Source: Azospirillum griseum (GTDB lineage Bacteria > Pseudomonadota > Alphaproteobacteria > Azospirillales > Azospirillaceae). From it: a DNA stretch of 64,000 nt. Both the position numbers and the translations under genes were made by a program. Where the stretch lies: NCBI RefSeq assembly GCF_003966125.1, contig NZ_RXMA01000022.1, forward strand, positions 1-64,000. The letters run 5' to 3'. Below are positions 44,963 to 54,407 of this stretch, piece by piece (position 1 is the stretch's first letter; each line of letters begins with the position of its first letter). The notes below the pieces were generated by a model. The model searched no databases. It saw only the letters and a program-made list of their open reading frames with translations, and was not told where the DNA came from.

Positions 44963-45642
44963 GGCATGGCCTCCAGCAGCGCGGCGGACCCGCTGACCGC
45001 ACCGAACACGCCGCCCTGCATCGTCACCATCTTCACCGCCGCCGCGTGGTTGCCGGGGTCGGTGGCCCCGCAGCAATCCTCCAGCAACAGGCACTCGAAC
45101 CCCCGGTCGTTGGCCTCACGCATGGTGGTGTGGACGCAGACGTCGGTGGTGATGCCGGTCAGGATCAGGTTGTCGATGCCGCGCGACCGCAGGATCAACT
45201 CCAGGTCGGTGGCGCAGAAGCTGCCCTTGCCCGGCTTGTCGATGATCGGTTCGCCGGGCAGCGGGGCCAGTTCGGGAATGATCTCCCACCCCGGTTCGCC
45301 GCGCACCAGGATGCGCCCGCAGGGGCCGGGGTCGCCGATCCCGGCGTTCATTTGACGCGACCGCCAGCGCTTGTTGGCGGGCAGATCGGACAGGTCGGGC
45401 CGGTGCCCCTCGCGGGTGTGCAGGACGTGCCACCCGGCGCGGCGGGCGGCGGCCAGCACGCGGCGGATCGGCTCGATCGGTGCCCGGGTCAGCGACAGGT
45501 CATAGCCCATGCTGTCCACATAGCCGCCGACGCCGCAGAAATCCGTCTGCATGTCGATGATGATGAGCGCGGTGTTGTCGGACCGCAGCGCGCCGTTGTA
45601 GGGCCAGGGATAGGGGTTGGCGGGGATGAAGCGTTCGGGCAT
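44959..45642 (-). CDS. biuH: Biuret amidohydrolase
   Basis: Hydrolyses biuret to allophanate and ammonia. The 227-residue protein matches the Rhizobium BiuH type closely: [19 protein letters not shown], the Asp of [42 protein letters not shown], Lys in [19 protein letters not shown], and the nucleophile Cys in [19 protein letters not shown], with the Gln of [11 protein letters not shown] in place. The ATG at 45642 has AAGGA upstream. It lies between the importer permease and ATPase genes, consistent with biuret or a similar ureide as cargo, with allophanate passed to AtzF. Confidence 0.9.
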   Translation of the reverse strand: MPERFIPANPYPWPYNGALRSDNTALIIIDMQTDFCGVGGYVDSMGYDLSLTRAPIEPIRRVLAAARRAGWHVLHTREGHRPDLSDLPANKRWRSRQMNAGIGDPGPCGRILVRGEPGWEIIPELAPLPGEPIIDKPGKGSFCATDLELILRSRGIDNLILTGITTDVCVHTTMREANDRGFECLLLEDCCGATDPGNHAAAVKMVTMQGGVFGAVSGSAALLEAMP

Positions 45643-45655
45643 GGCGGCGTCCTTA

Positions 45656-46582
45656 TCAACGGGTGACGGACAGCTCGGCCGGGGCACCGGCCAACCGGTG
45701 GCGCGCCGACGAGGTGGCGATCATGATGGCGAGCGTCAGCGCGTAGGGCGCGGCGTTGAACAGGTAATAGCCCTGGGTGACGCCGACCGATTGCAGGGCC
45801 GGACCCAAGGCCCCCGCCCCGCCGAACAGCAGCGCCGCCCAGAAACACAACACGGGATCCCAGCGCGCGAAGATCACCAGCGCCACGGCGGTGATTCCCT
45901 GCCCGCTGGACAGCCGTTCGTTCCAGCTTCCCGGATAATGCAGCGACAGGAAGGAGCCGCCGACCCCGGCCAGGAAGCCGCCCGCCATGGTGGCCAGCAT
46001 CCGCGTCCGGTTGACGGCGTAGCCCATCGCCCGCGCGGCCTCCGCGCTTTCGCCGACGATGCGCAGGGTCATGCCCCAGCGGGTGTTGCGCAGCCCCCAC
46101 AGCAGGACCGGGGCCAGCACGGCCCCGATCAGGAACAGGGCGTTGACCTGCAACGCGTCGCGCACCTGCTGCGACGAACTCCACCAGCCAAAGCCGATGG
46201 CGGGCAGTTGCGGGGCCTGCGGCTGGATGTAGGGCTTGCCCAGGAAAAAGGCCAAACCGGTCCCCAGCAGCATCAGGGCGATGCCGACGGCGATGTCGTT
46301 GACCCGGTCCAGCGAGCAGATGGCCGCGTGCAGCGCGCCGAAGACGGTCCCCGCCAGCCCGGCGACCAACACCCCCAGCCAGGGATTCCCGGTGGCGTAG
46401 GACACGGCGTAGCCGCTCATCGCCCCCATCACCAGGGTTCCTTCCAAACCCAGATTGATGCGCCCGCTCTTTTCCGTCAGGCATTCGCCCAGACTGACGA
46501 AGAGAAAGGGCGTGGACACGCGGATGGCCCCGGCCAGCACCGCCAGCGGCACCCCCCACCAACCCAGCGCGGTGTCGTCCAT
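45656..46582 (-). CDS. BMP-type ABC importer permease 2
   Basis: A 308-residue inner-membrane subunit of the branched-chain/nucleoside permease class. It has eight to nine helices, the N-terminal [34 protein letters not shown] block and the cytoplasmic loop [24 protein letters not shown] that docks on the ATPase. Two bases separate it from permease 1, and biuH follows after 13 bases. Confidence 0.93.
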   Translation of the reverse strand: MDDTALGWWGVPLAVLAGAIRVSTPFLFVSLGECLTEKSGRINLGLEGTLVMGAMSGYAVSYATGNPWLGVLVAGLAGTVFGALHAAICSLDRVNDIAVGIALMLLGTGLAFFLGKPYIQPQAPQLPAIGFGWWSSSQQVRDALQVNALFLIGAVLAPVLLWGLRNTRWGMTLRIVGESAEAARAMGYAVNRTRMLATMAGGFLAGVGGSFLSLHYPGSWNERLSSGQGITAVALVIFARWDPVLCFWAALLFGGAGALGPALQSVGVTQGYYLFNAAPYALTLAIMIATSSARHRLAGAPAELSVTR

Positions 46583-46584
46583 GG

Positions 46585-47634
46585 TCAGGCCTCCTGCGGT
46601 TGTTTGGCCAGACGCGGCAGGCGCAGGCGACCGCGCAGCCCCTCGCTGGCCAGCAGCGTGACGAAGATGATGCCCTGCAACACCAGAACGCTGGCGTCGG
46701 GCAGGCCCAGGCGGCGTTGCAGCAGGCCGCCGCTGGCCCCGATGCCGCCGAACAGGATGGCGACCGGGATCACCGCCAACGGATTCTGCCGGGCCAGGAA
46801 CGCCACCAGGATGCCGGTGGAGCCATAACCGGCGATCAGGGAGGCGTTGGCCCGGCCATGCACCGCCGCCACCTCCACCATCCCGGCCAAACCGGCCATC
46901 GCCCCGGCCAGCGCGGTGGTGACGATCAGCAGGCGGCCCACCGGCAGCCCGGCCATGCGCGCGGCCCGTGGGTTGCCGCCGACCATGCGCGCGGCAAAGC
47001 CAAAGGTGGTCCGCCGCATCAGCACCCAGGCCGCCACCGCGCACACCACCCCCACCACCAACCCCCAATGCACATCCATGCCGGGCAGGGTGCCGATGGT
47101 GTAATCGTCGGCCAGCGGGGCGGTGGATGGCTTGTTGAGGCTGGCGGGGTCCTTCAACGGCCCCTCCACCATGTGGTTGAGCACGGCGACGGCGATGTAG
47201 GACAGCAGCAGACTGGCGATGGTCTCGTTCACGCCGCGCCCGTGGCGCAGCGCCCCGGCGGCCCCGATCAGCAGCGCCCCGGCGGCCATGCCGGTCAACC
47301 CCATCGCCGGCAGGACGATCAGGGCGGAGGCCCCCTCCAGCGCCAGCCCGACCGCCGCCGCCGCCAGACCGCCCAGCACCAGCGCGCCTTCGCCGCCGAT
47401 GATGACCAGACCCAGTTGCGCGGGCAGCGCCGTGCACAGCGCGGTCAGGATCAGCGGCGCGGCGCGGGTGAGCGTGTTTTGCCAGGAAAACCAGGAGCCG
47501 AACGCCCCGGTGTACATCAGTTGGTAGACGTCGAGCGGGTTGACCCCGACCAACGCCACGAACAGGCCGAACAGCGCCAGCGACGCCGCCAGCGCGGCGG
47601 CGGGCACGGCCAGGGAGGACAGGAAGGACGGCAT
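46585..47634 (-). CDS. BMP-type ABC importer permease 1
   Basis: A 349-residue inner-membrane permease subunit. Typical features are YTGAFGSWFSWQNTLTRAAPLILTALCTALPAQLGLVIIGGEGALVLGG, RGVNETIASLLLSYIAVAVLNHMVEGPLKDP and the loop RRTTFGFAARMVGGNPRAARMAG. AAGGGG precedes the ATG at 47634. It forms the channel with permease 2. Confidence 0.93.
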   Translation of the reverse strand: MPSFLSSLAVPAAALAASLALFGLFVALVGVNPLDVYQLMYTGAFGSWFSWQNTLTRAAPLILTALCTALPAQLGLVIIGGEGALVLGGLAAAAVGLALEGASALIVLPAMGLTGMAAGALLIGAAGALRHGRGVNETIASLLLSYIAVAVLNHMVEGPLKDPASLNKPSTAPLADDYTIGTLPGMDVHWGLVVGVVCAVAAWVLMRRTTFGFAARMVGGNPRAARMAGLPVGRLLIVTTALAGAMAGLAGMVEVAAVHGRANASLIAGYGSTGILVAFLARQNPLAVIPVAILFGGIGASGGLLQRRLGLPDASVLVLQGIIFVTLLASEGLRGRLRLPRLAKQPQEA

Positions 47635-47761
47635 GGCAGGCCCCTTGCGATGGTGGCGCGCGATGGTGGCGCGTCGGCGCGGACGGAAACCGGTCGCCCG
47701 CTCCACCCCGCCGCACCGGACGGGGGGAGCGTCAACCAGCCCCCAGGCGGATCGCCGGGCC

Positions 47762-48889
47762 TCACCCCAGGCTGCCGACCACCCCCTCCACCAGCCAATT
47801 CATCGATTCCAGGGCGATGTCGGTCTGGCCATGCTCCTTGCCCGCCGCGACGACGACGTTGCCCTTGTTGTCCTTCAGCGGCCCCTTGTAGATGACGAAG
47901 CTTCCCGCCATGAACTGGCCCTTGACGCCGTCGGCGTGCGCGCGCGCCTTTTCCGACACCGCCACGCCATAGGGGGAGGTCTTGACGATCCCCTCCTTCA
48001 GGCCGCCGCGCACCAGATTGGGCGGCTTCACCCCGCCCTGCACCATCTTGACGTAATCGGTGTAGACCTTTGGCCAGTTCCATTCCGCGCCGGTCAGATA
48101 GCCGTTCGGGGCCAGCTTGGCTTGGCTGGCGTGGTAGCCGGTGACGAAGACGCCGCGCTTTTCGGCGGTTTCCACCACCACCTTGGGGCTGTCGACATGG
48201 CAAGTCAGCACGTCGACCCCCTGGCCGATCAGGCTGTTGGCCGCCTCCGCCTCCTTCACCGGCATGGACCAATCGCCGGTGAAGATGACCGACGTGGTGA
48301 TGGTCGGGTCAACCGACCGCGCGCCGAGCGTGAAGGAGTTAATGTTGCGCAGAACCTGCGGGATCGGCTTGGCGGCGATGAAGCCCAGCTTCTTCGATTT
48401 GCTGGCGTAACCGGCGACGATGCCGGACAGATATTGCGCCTCGTCGATGTAGCCGAAATAGCTGCCGACGTTGTCGGGGTGCTTGCCCTTGGTCCACAGC
48501 CCGCCGCAATGCAGGAAGACGAGATCCTTGTGCTTCTTGGCCACCTTCAGCATGTGCGGGTCGAAATAGCCGAAGGAGGTGGGGAAGAGCAGCGACGCGC
48601 CGTCCAGGCTGATCATGCTTTCCATCGTCTTTTCGACGTCCACCGTTTCCGGGACCTTTTCCTCCTCCAACACCTTCACGCCCGCCATGGCGCGCACCGC
48701 CGCCGCCCCTTCGGCGTGGGCCTGGTTGTAGCCGAAATCGTCGCGCGGCCCGACATAGATGAAGCCGATGGTCAGATCCTTGGCCAACGCGGGCGCGAAG
48801 GGCAAGGCCGACCCCAGCACACCCAGGCCACCGGCGGCGGTCATGGTCCCCAGAACGGAACGGCGGGAAAGGCGCAAACGATCAACCAT
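47762..48889 (-). CDS. BMP-family periplasmic substrate-binding protein
   Basis: A 375-residue exported receptor of the basic membrane protein (PnrA-like) family that usually binds nucleosides or purines. A twin-arginine-like signal is present (LSRRSVLGTMTAAGG, then ALAKD). The mature protein starts LTIGFIYVGPRDDFGYNQAHAEGAA and includes LLFPTSFGYFDPHMLKVAKKH, YFGYIDEAQYLSGIVAGY and GVDVLTCHVDSPKVV. First gene of the importer operon, divergent from the GntR gene with operator-like sites between. In this context it may bind a ureide such as biuret; the ligand is inferred. Confidence 0.93.
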   Translation of the reverse strand: MVDRLRLSRRSVLGTMTAAGGLGVLGSALPFAPALAKDLTIGFIYVGPRDDFGYNQAHAEGAAAVRAMAGVKVLEEEKVPETVDVEKTMESMISLDGASLLFPTSFGYFDPHMLKVAKKHKDLVFLHCGGLWTKGKHPDNVGSYFGYIDEAQYLSGIVAGYASKSKKLGFIAAKPIPQVLRNINSFTLGARSVDPTITTSVIFTGDWSMPVKEAEAANSLIGQGVDVLTCHVDSPKVVVETAEKRGVFVTGYHASQAKLAPNGYLTGAEWNWPKVYTDYVKMVQGGVKPPNLVRGGLKEGIVKTSPYGVAVSEKARAHADGVKGQFMAGSFVIYKGPLKDNKGNVVVAAGKEHGQTDIALESMNWLVEGVVGSLG

Positions 48890-48954
48890 GTCTCAATCCC
48901 CTTCGACGGATGAAGCTTCAGACCTGTCAGAGGAGAGAGCAAGCGCTGTGCCAG

Positions 48955-48966
48955 ATTGTGTGCAAT
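48955..48966. promoter_or_regulatory. Operator-like palindrome ATTGTGTGCAAT
   Basis: A 12-bp near-palindrome, one base away from the perfect ATTGCATGCAAT found at 49066. It lies 66 bases before the binding-protein start codon and fits a second binding site for the GntR regulator encoded opposite. Confidence 0.5.
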
Positions 48967-49065
48967 CGCCAATCACCTGATAAAGAACAGTTTTCTACCG
49001 ATTTTTCGCGATTGGATAGAAACTGAACAGCCTGTTTTTTGATCAATGGCTGATCCAGCGGTGAA

Positions 49066-49087
49066 ATTGCATGCAATCTTGCACGCA
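49066..49087 (+). promoter_or_regulatory. Candidate GntR operator upstream of the regulator gene
   Basis: A perfect 12-bp palindrome ATTGCATGCAAT (49066-49077) is followed by CTT and a GCACGCA half-site. The 21 bases from 49067 match 19 of 21 bases at 52304-52324, upstream of atzF. It lies 120 bases before the GntR start codon. Confidence 0.65.
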
Positions 49088-49206
49088 AAACGCCGACGCC
49101 GGGCCGATCCGCGCAGGAGACCGTTGAAAACAGGGACCGCAACAGCGTATCTCCCATGGCGGAGCGAGCGGGCAATCCGGCCCGCCTCGTGACCGGAGGA
49201 CACCCC

Positions 49207-49920
49207 ATGCGGGCGGCAAAGCGACAGACCACCACGCCCCCGGCGCGCGGAACGCTGGTGGAACGGCTCGTCCAGAGCGTCGCCGACGACATCGTCGAAG
49301 GGCGGCTGCCCCCCGGCGTGCGGTTGGAAGAGGTGGAGTTGGCCGCGCGGTTCCAGGTGTCGCGCACCCCGGTGCGCGAGGCGCTGCGCCTGCTGGCGGC
49401 CAATGGTCTGGTGGAAAACCGCCCCAACCGGGGGGCCATCGTCGCCACCATCAGCGAAGACCGCCTGTATGAGCTGTTCGAGGTGATGGCCGAGCTGGAG
49501 GGCGTCTGCGCCCGGCTGGCCGCGCAACGGATGACGCCCGCCGAACGACAGGCGTTGGAGGCGCTGCACGCGGAATCCGCCGCGCTGGTGCGTTCCGGCG
49601 ACCGCGAGGCGTATGAGGCGCTGAACAGCCGCTTTCACGCCGCGCTCTATCGCGGGGCGCACAACGCCGCCTTGGAAGACACGGTGCTGGCGGCCCGGCG
49701 GCGGGTGGCGGCCTTCCGCCGCGCGCAGTTCCATGTGTTGGGCCGTCTGGCCAAAAGCTGGGAGGAGCACGATCAGGTCGTGCGCGCCATCCTGTGCGGC
49801 GACGGCGACGCGGCGGCGCGGGCGATCCGCGCCCATGTGCAGATCGTCCGCGCCGCGTCCGCCGAATACATCGCCAGCACCCACCCGCTGGCCCCGCACC
49901 CGTTGTCAGCGAACGGCTGA
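49207..49920 (+). CDS. GntR/FCD family regulator of the ureide island
   Basis: A 237-residue transcription factor. The winged helix (about residues 15-85) has LVQSVADDIVEGRLPPGVRLEEVELAARFQVSRTPVREALRLLAANGLVE. The FCD ligand-binding domain (about 95-225) has the metal/ligand residues in FEVMAELEGVCARLAA, FHAALYRGAHN and EEHDQVVRAILCGD. GGAGG stands about 7 bases before the ATG at 49207. It is divergent from the importer operon and convergent with atzH. Probably responds to a ureide intermediate. Confidence 0.93.
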   Translation: MRAAKRQTTTPPARGTLVERLVQSVADDIVEGRLPPGVRLEEVELAARFQVSRTPVREALRLLAANGLVENRPNRGAIVATISEDRLYELFEVMAELEGVCARLAAQRMTPAERQALEALHAESAALVRSGDREAYEALNSRFHAALYRGAHNAALEDTVLAARRRVAAFRRAQFHVLGRLAKSWEEHDQVVRAILCGDGDAAARAIRAHVQIVRAASAEYIASTHPLAPHPLSANG

Positions 49921-49937
49921 ATCACACAAAGCTCACT

Positions 49938-50324
49938 TTACACAAAGCTGACATGGGCGGCGACGATGCGCCAGCCCTCGGGCAGGCGCGCCCAGCTTTG
50001 GCTTTGGCGGCCCGCCTTGCCCGATCCGTCGCGGCGGAATTCGGTGTTGGCGGTGGCGAAATCGCGGCCAAAGCAGGTGATGACGGTGTTGGACAGGCTG
50101 CGGGCCAGATCGCCCGCCGGGCGCGCCGCGCGAAAGGCGCGGATCGCGTCGATCCCGTACAGATTTTCACCGGCACCAAAGCGCAGCACCAGCGGGCTGT
50201 TCCAAAACAGCGCGTCGAGCGTGGCGAGGTCGTTCGTCACCAGCGCGGTTTCGTAACGGGCAAACAACGCGGTCACTTCGGCCAGCGTCTCGGGGTCGTT
50301 GATGTCCATGGCGTTTGTGTCCAT
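49938..50324 (-). CDS. atzH: AtzH-like decarboxylating amidohydrolase (DUF3225, NTF2-like)
   Basis: A small NTF2-fold protein. The core [60 protein letters not shown] is typical of the DUF3225/AtzH family, ending in [11 protein letters not shown]. In Pseudomonas ADP, AtzH converts 1,3-dicarboxyurea to allophanate. The ATG at 50324 has GAGG 9 bases upstream. A GTG at 50339 overlaps the atzE stop as GTGA, and an ATG at 50309 also fits family length, so the start is uncertain. Immediate linkage to atzE supports the assignment. Confidence 0.85.
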   Translation of the reverse strand: MDTNAMDINDPETLAEVTALFARYETALVTNDLATLDALFWNSPLVLRFGAGENLYGIDAIRAFRAARPAGDLARSLSNTVITCFGRDFATANTEFRRDGSGKAGRQSQSWARLPEGWRIVAAHVSFV

Positions 50325-50335
50325 TGCGGGTGGCC

Positions 50336-51793
50336 TCACGGGGTCAACGCATCAGGGCGGGCGGCTGGCAGAGAGGCCATCGGGGCGCGGGCGACGCCCA
50401 TCGCCTCCACCGCCGCCGCCGCGCGCAGGCACAGATCCTCCCGCCACGGCGCGGCGATGATCTGCACGCCGACCGGCAGCGGGTTGGGCGCGTCCGCGTC
50501 GCCCCAGACCGGCACGGCGGCCACCGGCAGGCCGATGAAGGACACCGGTTGCGTGTACAGGCCGAGATTGGGGCGCACCGCCACCTCGGCCCCGTTCAGC
50601 ATCATGGTCTTCTGGCCCAGCCGGGGGGCCGCGCAGGGGGTGCAGGGGGCCAGGATCAGATCGACCCCGGCGAACAGCTCCAGCGCGCGGTCATGGTGCC
50701 AGCGGCGAAAGCGCTGGGCCTTGGCCAGCCACACGGCGGGCAGCATCGCCCCGGCGAGAAAACGGTCGCGGGTGTCGGGGTCGAACTCCGCCGCCCGCGA
50801 CCGCAGCCGGTCCAGATGGAAGGCCGCGCTTTCCGCGTTGGTGATGAGGAACGCGGCGGCGCGGGCGCGCTGGGCATCGGGATACTCCACCTCGCGACCA
50901 GCCGACAGGGCGCGGGCCACCCGGTCCACCGCGTCCAGCGCCTGCGCCGTTGCACCCTGGCGGAAATACCCCCCGGCGACCGCCACGCGCAGCCCCTCCA
51001 CCCCCTTGGCCAGCTCCGGCAGAGTCGGTTCCGGCGGTCGCCCGGCCCAGGCGGCATCCGTCCCCGCCGCATCCAACCCGTCCGCCGCTTGCAAGGCGTC
51101 GTAGCACAGCGCCAGATCCCCGGCGGAGCGGGCGAAGGGGCCGAGATGGTCCAGGCTGTCGCAAAAGGGGAAGGCCCCGGCGCGCGTCAGCCGTCCATAG
51201 GTCGGTTTCAGCCCGAACACGCCGCACAGGGCCGACGGCACGCGGATGGACCCGTTGGTGTCCGATCCCAGCGCCAGCGGGGCAAAGCCCGCCGCGATCG
51301 CCGCCCCGCAGCCGCCCGACGAGCCACCCGACATCCGCGTTGGGTCGTGCGGGTTGCGCGACGGGCCGTCATGGGCGTTTTCCCCGGTGAAGTCATAGGC
51401 GTATTCGCCCATGTTCAGGCCGCCCAGCGTGACCGCCCCGGCCCGCGTCATCCGCGCCACCAGCGCGGCGTCGGTCGCGGCGGGCGGGTGGTCGCGGTTG
51501 ATCCGGGACCCGGCGCGCGTCGGCAGACCGGCCAGATCGAACAGATTCTTGACCGCAAAGGGAACCCCGGCCAGCGGCCCCAGCGGTTCCCCGGCGGCGC
51601 GGGCGCGGTCCACCGCCTCGGCCTCCGCCAGCGCGCGGGCGGCGGTGACGTCGGTGAAGGCCCCGATGCGGGAATCCTCGGTGGCGATGCGGTCCAGCGC
51701 CGCCACCGCCACCTCGCGCGCCGACAGATCACCCACCGCAACAGCGCGGGCGATGGCGGTGGCGCTGGTGGGCAGCGCTTGCGCGGCGGTCAT
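50336..51793 (-). CDS. atzE: AtzE family amidase (1-carboxybiuret hydrolase catalytic subunit)
   Basis: A 485-residue amidase-signature enzyme. The Ser-cisSer-Lys triad is present: Lys at about 80 in [14 protein letters not shown], cis-Ser in [16 protein letters not shown], and the nucleophile Ser in [29 protein letters not shown]. AtzE with its small partner AtzG deaminates 1-carboxybiuret and is evolutionarily related to GatA/GatC. The gene overlaps atzG by ATGA. No GatB/GatC neighbour is present, so it is not the tRNA amidotransferase. Confidence 0.92.
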   Translation of the reverse strand: MTAAQALPTSATAIARAVAVGDLSAREVAVAALDRIATEDSRIGAFTDVTAARALAEAEAVDRARAAGEPLGPLAGVPFAVKNLFDLAGLPTRAGSRINRDHPPAATDAALVARMTRAGAVTLGGLNMGEYAYDFTGENAHDGPSRNPHDPTRMSGGSSGGCGAAIAAGFAPLALGSDTNGSIRVPSALCGVFGLKPTYGRLTRAGAFPFCDSLDHLGPFARSAGDLALCYDALQAADGLDAAGTDAAWAGRPPEPTLPELAKGVEGLRVAVAGGYFRQGATAQALDAVDRVARALSAGREVEYPDAQRARAAAFLITNAESAAFHLDRLRSRAAEFDPDTRDRFLAGAMLPAVWLAKAQRFRRWHHDRALELFAGVDLILAPCTPCAAPRLGQKTMMLNGAEVAVRPNLGLYTQPVSFIGLPVAAVPVWGDADAPNPLPVGVQIIAAPWREDLCLRAAAAVEAMGVARAPMASLPAARPDALTP

Positions 51794-52014
51794 GGCGTTT
51801 CTCCCCGGCGTGCGTCGGCGGGCTGAATCTCGCCAGGGCAATAGACCGGCGCGCCCTCGGCCATGCCATCGTCCACCACCTCCTCCACAAGGCGGGCCAT
51901 CGACGCCGCCACGGCGAGGAAACCGGCCACACCGACCCGCCACTCCGGGCGGATGTCCAACCCCAGGGCCGGGGCCATGGCGTCGATGTGACGGTCTGGG
52001 TCGAATGCGGTCAT
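51790..52014 (-). CDS. atzG: AtzG-like small subunit of the AtzE amidase
   Basis: A 74-residue helical protein (DPDRHIDAMAPALGLDIRPEWRVGVAGFLAVAASMARLVEEVVDD, then GMAEGAPVYCPGEIQPAD), the size and pattern of AtzG, a GatC-like partner that wraps AtzE. GGAG precedes the ATG at 52014. Its stop overlaps the atzE start by four bases (ATGA), ensuring coupled synthesis. Confidence 0.85.
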   Translation of the reverse strand: MTAFDPDRHIDAMAPALGLDIRPEWRVGVAGFLAVAASMARLVEEVVDDGMAEGAPVYCPGEIQPADARRGETP

Positions 52015-52303
52015 GCGCCACTCTCCGCTGTGTTGTGCAGGCGATTCCGTCAGCAAGGGGTGTGCCAGTGGGGAAAATCGCGCTCAATCCGTGGGTTGCG
52101 AAAATCCACCCACGCACCGCCCATCCCGCCACGCCCGCCCGATGGGCAGCCGAACCGGCGCGCTTCGCCGAAAGAGAGTGCGTTTTCAACGGATCGGTTC
52201 ACTTGCCTGTTTTTTGTTCATACACGCCCGACAATCAGGCACAATCACCGGCCACAATTCCGTCAATCCCTTGCCATGACTTGGCTGTTGCGCGTCACGG
52301 AAC

Positions 52304-52324
52304 TTGCATGCAATCTCGCATGCA
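52304..52324 (+). promoter_or_regulatory. Candidate GntR operator in the atzG/atzF divergent region
   Basis: TTGCATGCAATC, TC, then GCATGCA repeats the element at 49067-49087 with 19 of 21 bases identical. It lies 41 bases before the atzF start codon. The rest of the 350-base gap 52015-52364 shows no gene, RNA or terminator I can support. Confidence 0.65.
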
Positions 52325-52364
52325 GTTGTGACGCTTCCCCTTTCAGCCCCGACGAGGCCCCACC

Positions 52365-54224
52365 ATGCCCAACGCCATCGCCGACACGCCCGAGATTGGC
52401 TCCCTCGACATCGCCGGTCTGTTGGCCCGCTACCGCGACGACTCCCTGTCCCCGGTGGCGGTGGCGCGGGCGGTGCTGGCGCGGATCGCGGCGGCGGGGG
52501 ATGACAAGGTGTGGATCAGCCGGGTTGCCGACGCCGACCTGTTGGCGCGGGCGCAGGCGCTGGCCGCCCTGCCCGCCGCCGAGCGGGCAGCGCTGCCACT
52601 CTACGGCGTCCCCTTCGCGGTCAAGGACAACATCGACGCCGCCGGTTTGCCGACCACCGCCGGATGCCCGGCCTACGCCTATGACCCCGACCGCTCGGCG
52701 ACCGGGGTGCAACGGCTGCTCGACGCCGGGGCCATGCTGATCGGCAAGACCAACCTGGACCAGTTCGCCACCGGGCTGGTCGGCGTGCGCTCCCCCTATG
52801 GCGTGGCGCGCAACCCGTTCGATCCGGCCTTCATCCCCGGCGGCTCCAGCTCCGGGTCGGCGGTGGCGGTGTCGTCCGGGCTGGTCAGCTTCGCGTTGGG
52901 GACCGACACGGCGGGGTCGGGGCGGGTTCCCGCCGGATTCACCAACATCGTCGGCCTGAAACCGACCAAGGGCCTCATCAGCACCGCCGGGGTGGTCCCG
53001 GCCTGCCGGTCGCTGGATTGCGTGTCGATCTTCGCCCTGACCGTGGAGGATTCGTTGGACGTGCTGGCGGTGATGGCCGCCCCCGATCCCGCCGATCCCT
53101 ACAGCCGCAAGGCCCCGCCGACGCCCGCCGCCCCGCGTGCGCCCTTTCGCTTTGGCACGCCGCGCCCGGACCAGCTGCGCTTCTTCGGCAACGCCGAGGC
53201 CGAACGCATCCACAGAGAGGCGCTGGACCGGTTGGAAGCCTGCGGCGGGCAGCGGGTGGAGATCGACTTCACCCCCTTCGCCGAGGCCGCCGCCCTGCTG
53301 TACAGCGGCCCTTGGGTGGCCGAACGCGCGGCGGCGGTGGGCGACTTCATCGCCGCGCACCCGGACGACACGCTGCCCGTCACCCGCAAGATCATTCAGG
53401 GCGGAACCACGCCGACCGCCATCGACGCCTTCCGCGCCGCCTACCGGTTGGAAGCGTTGCGGGCGCAGGCCGCCCCGGTGTGGGAGCGGATCGACCTGAT
53501 GGCGCTGCCCACCTCCGGAACGATCTACACGATTGCGGAGCTGGAGGCCGACCCCATCGGGGCCAACAGCAACCTTGGCCTCTACACCAACTTCGTCAAT
53601 CTGATGGATCTGTGCGGCATCGCCGTGCCCGCCGGATTCCAGGCGAACGGCCTGCCCGCCGGGATCACCTTGCTCGCCCCCGCCTTTGCCGAGGAGGCGG
53701 TCGGCACCGTCGCCGCCGCGCTGCACCGGGCCGCCGCCCTGCCGCTGGGGGCCAGCGGCGCGCCGCTGCCGCCAACCCGGCCCAAAGCAAGCCGCCCCAA
53801 CCCCTACACCACCGGCGGCTTGCTGGAGCTGTTCGTCGTCGGTGGGCATTTGCAGGGCATGGCGCTGAACCGGCAATTGACCGACCTGGGCGCGCGGCTG
53901 GTCGAAACCGCCAGCACCGCCCCGCTCTACCGCTTCCACGCCCTGCCCGGCGAACCCGCCCGCCCCGGTCTGGTCCGGGTGGCGGACGGGCAAACCGGCG
54001 GCTCCATCGCTGGTGAGATCTGGGCGCTGACGCCCGACGCCTTTGGCCGCTTCGTCGCCGCCATCCCGGCCCCGCTGGGGGTTGGGCGGGTGATGCTGGC
54101 GGACGGACGGCGCGTCAGCGGTTTTCTGTGCGAAGCGGCGGCGGTGATCGGCGCGCCGGACATCACCGGCTTTGGCGGCTGGCGCGCCTATTGCGCCCAT
54201 CTGGCCGCCGCCACGGCCGACTGA
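52365..54224 (+). CDS. atzF: Allophanate hydrolase
   Basis: Converts allophanate to two ammonia and two CO2, the final step of biuret/ureide breakdown. The 619-residue protein has an N-terminal amidase-signature domain (Lys in GVPFAVKDNIDAAGLPTTAG, FIPGGSSSGSAVAVSSG, nucleophile Ser in LGTDTAGSGRVPAGFTNIVGLKPTKG) to about residue 440. A C-terminal domain of about 170 residues (LFVVGGHLQGMALNRQLTDLGARL) is typical of AtzF/DUR1,2-type hydrolases. GAGG precedes the ATG. It is divergent from atzGEH. No urea carboxylase gene is adjacent. Confidence 0.95.
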   Translation: MPNAIADTPEIGSLDIAGLLARYRDDSLSPVAVARAVLARIAAAGDDKVWISRVADADLLARAQALAALPAAERAALPLYGVPFAVKDNIDAAGLPTTAGCPAYAYDPDRSATGVQRLLDAGAMLIGKTNLDQFATGLVGVRSPYGVARNPFDPAFIPGGSSSGSAVAVSSGLVSFALGTDTAGSGRVPAGFTNIVGLKPTKGLISTAGVVPACRSLDCVSIFALTVEDSLDVLAVMAAPDPADPYSRKAPPTPAAPRAPFRFGTPRPDQLRFFGNAEAERIHREALDRLEACGGQRVEIDFTPFAEAAALLYSGPWVAERAAAVGDFIAAHPDDTLPVTRKIIQGGTTPTAIDAFRAAYRLEALRAQAAPVWERIDLMALPTSGTIYTIAELEADPIGANSNLGLYTNFVNLMDLCGIAVPAGFQANGLPAGITLLAPAFAEEAVGTVAAALHRAAALPLGASGAPLPPTRPKASRPNPYTTGGLLELFVVGGHLQGMALNRQLTDLGARLVETASTAPLYRFHALPGEPARPGLVRVADGQTGGSIAGEIWALTPDAFGRFVAAIPAPLGVGRVMLADGRRVSGFLCEAAAVIGAPDITGFGGWRAYCAHLAAATAD

Positions 54225-54361
54225 TCGCCCACACCGCAGCGACAGCCACCACAGCGCCCACCGCAGGTCCACACCCCTTTGTTGGGTGGTGGGCGATGGG
54301 CGCTGTGCGTTTTCGTCGCGCCTGAGCGTCGTTTCGGTGGTTGACCGCCGCGCCACTAACT

Positions 54362-54376
54362 GTTATTAAATATAAC
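54362..54376. promoter_or_regulatory. MarR-type operator candidate before the crotonase gene
   Basis: GTTAT-TAAAT-ATAAC is a perfect 5-bp-arm inverted repeat in an AT-rich patch 31 bases before the crotonase start. Related sequences lie at 56796 and 59951, so all three may bind the MarR protein encoded in this cluster. Confidence 0.55.
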
Positions 54377-54407
54377 CATCATTCAAAAGAATTAAGTGGT
54401 GAGCGCC

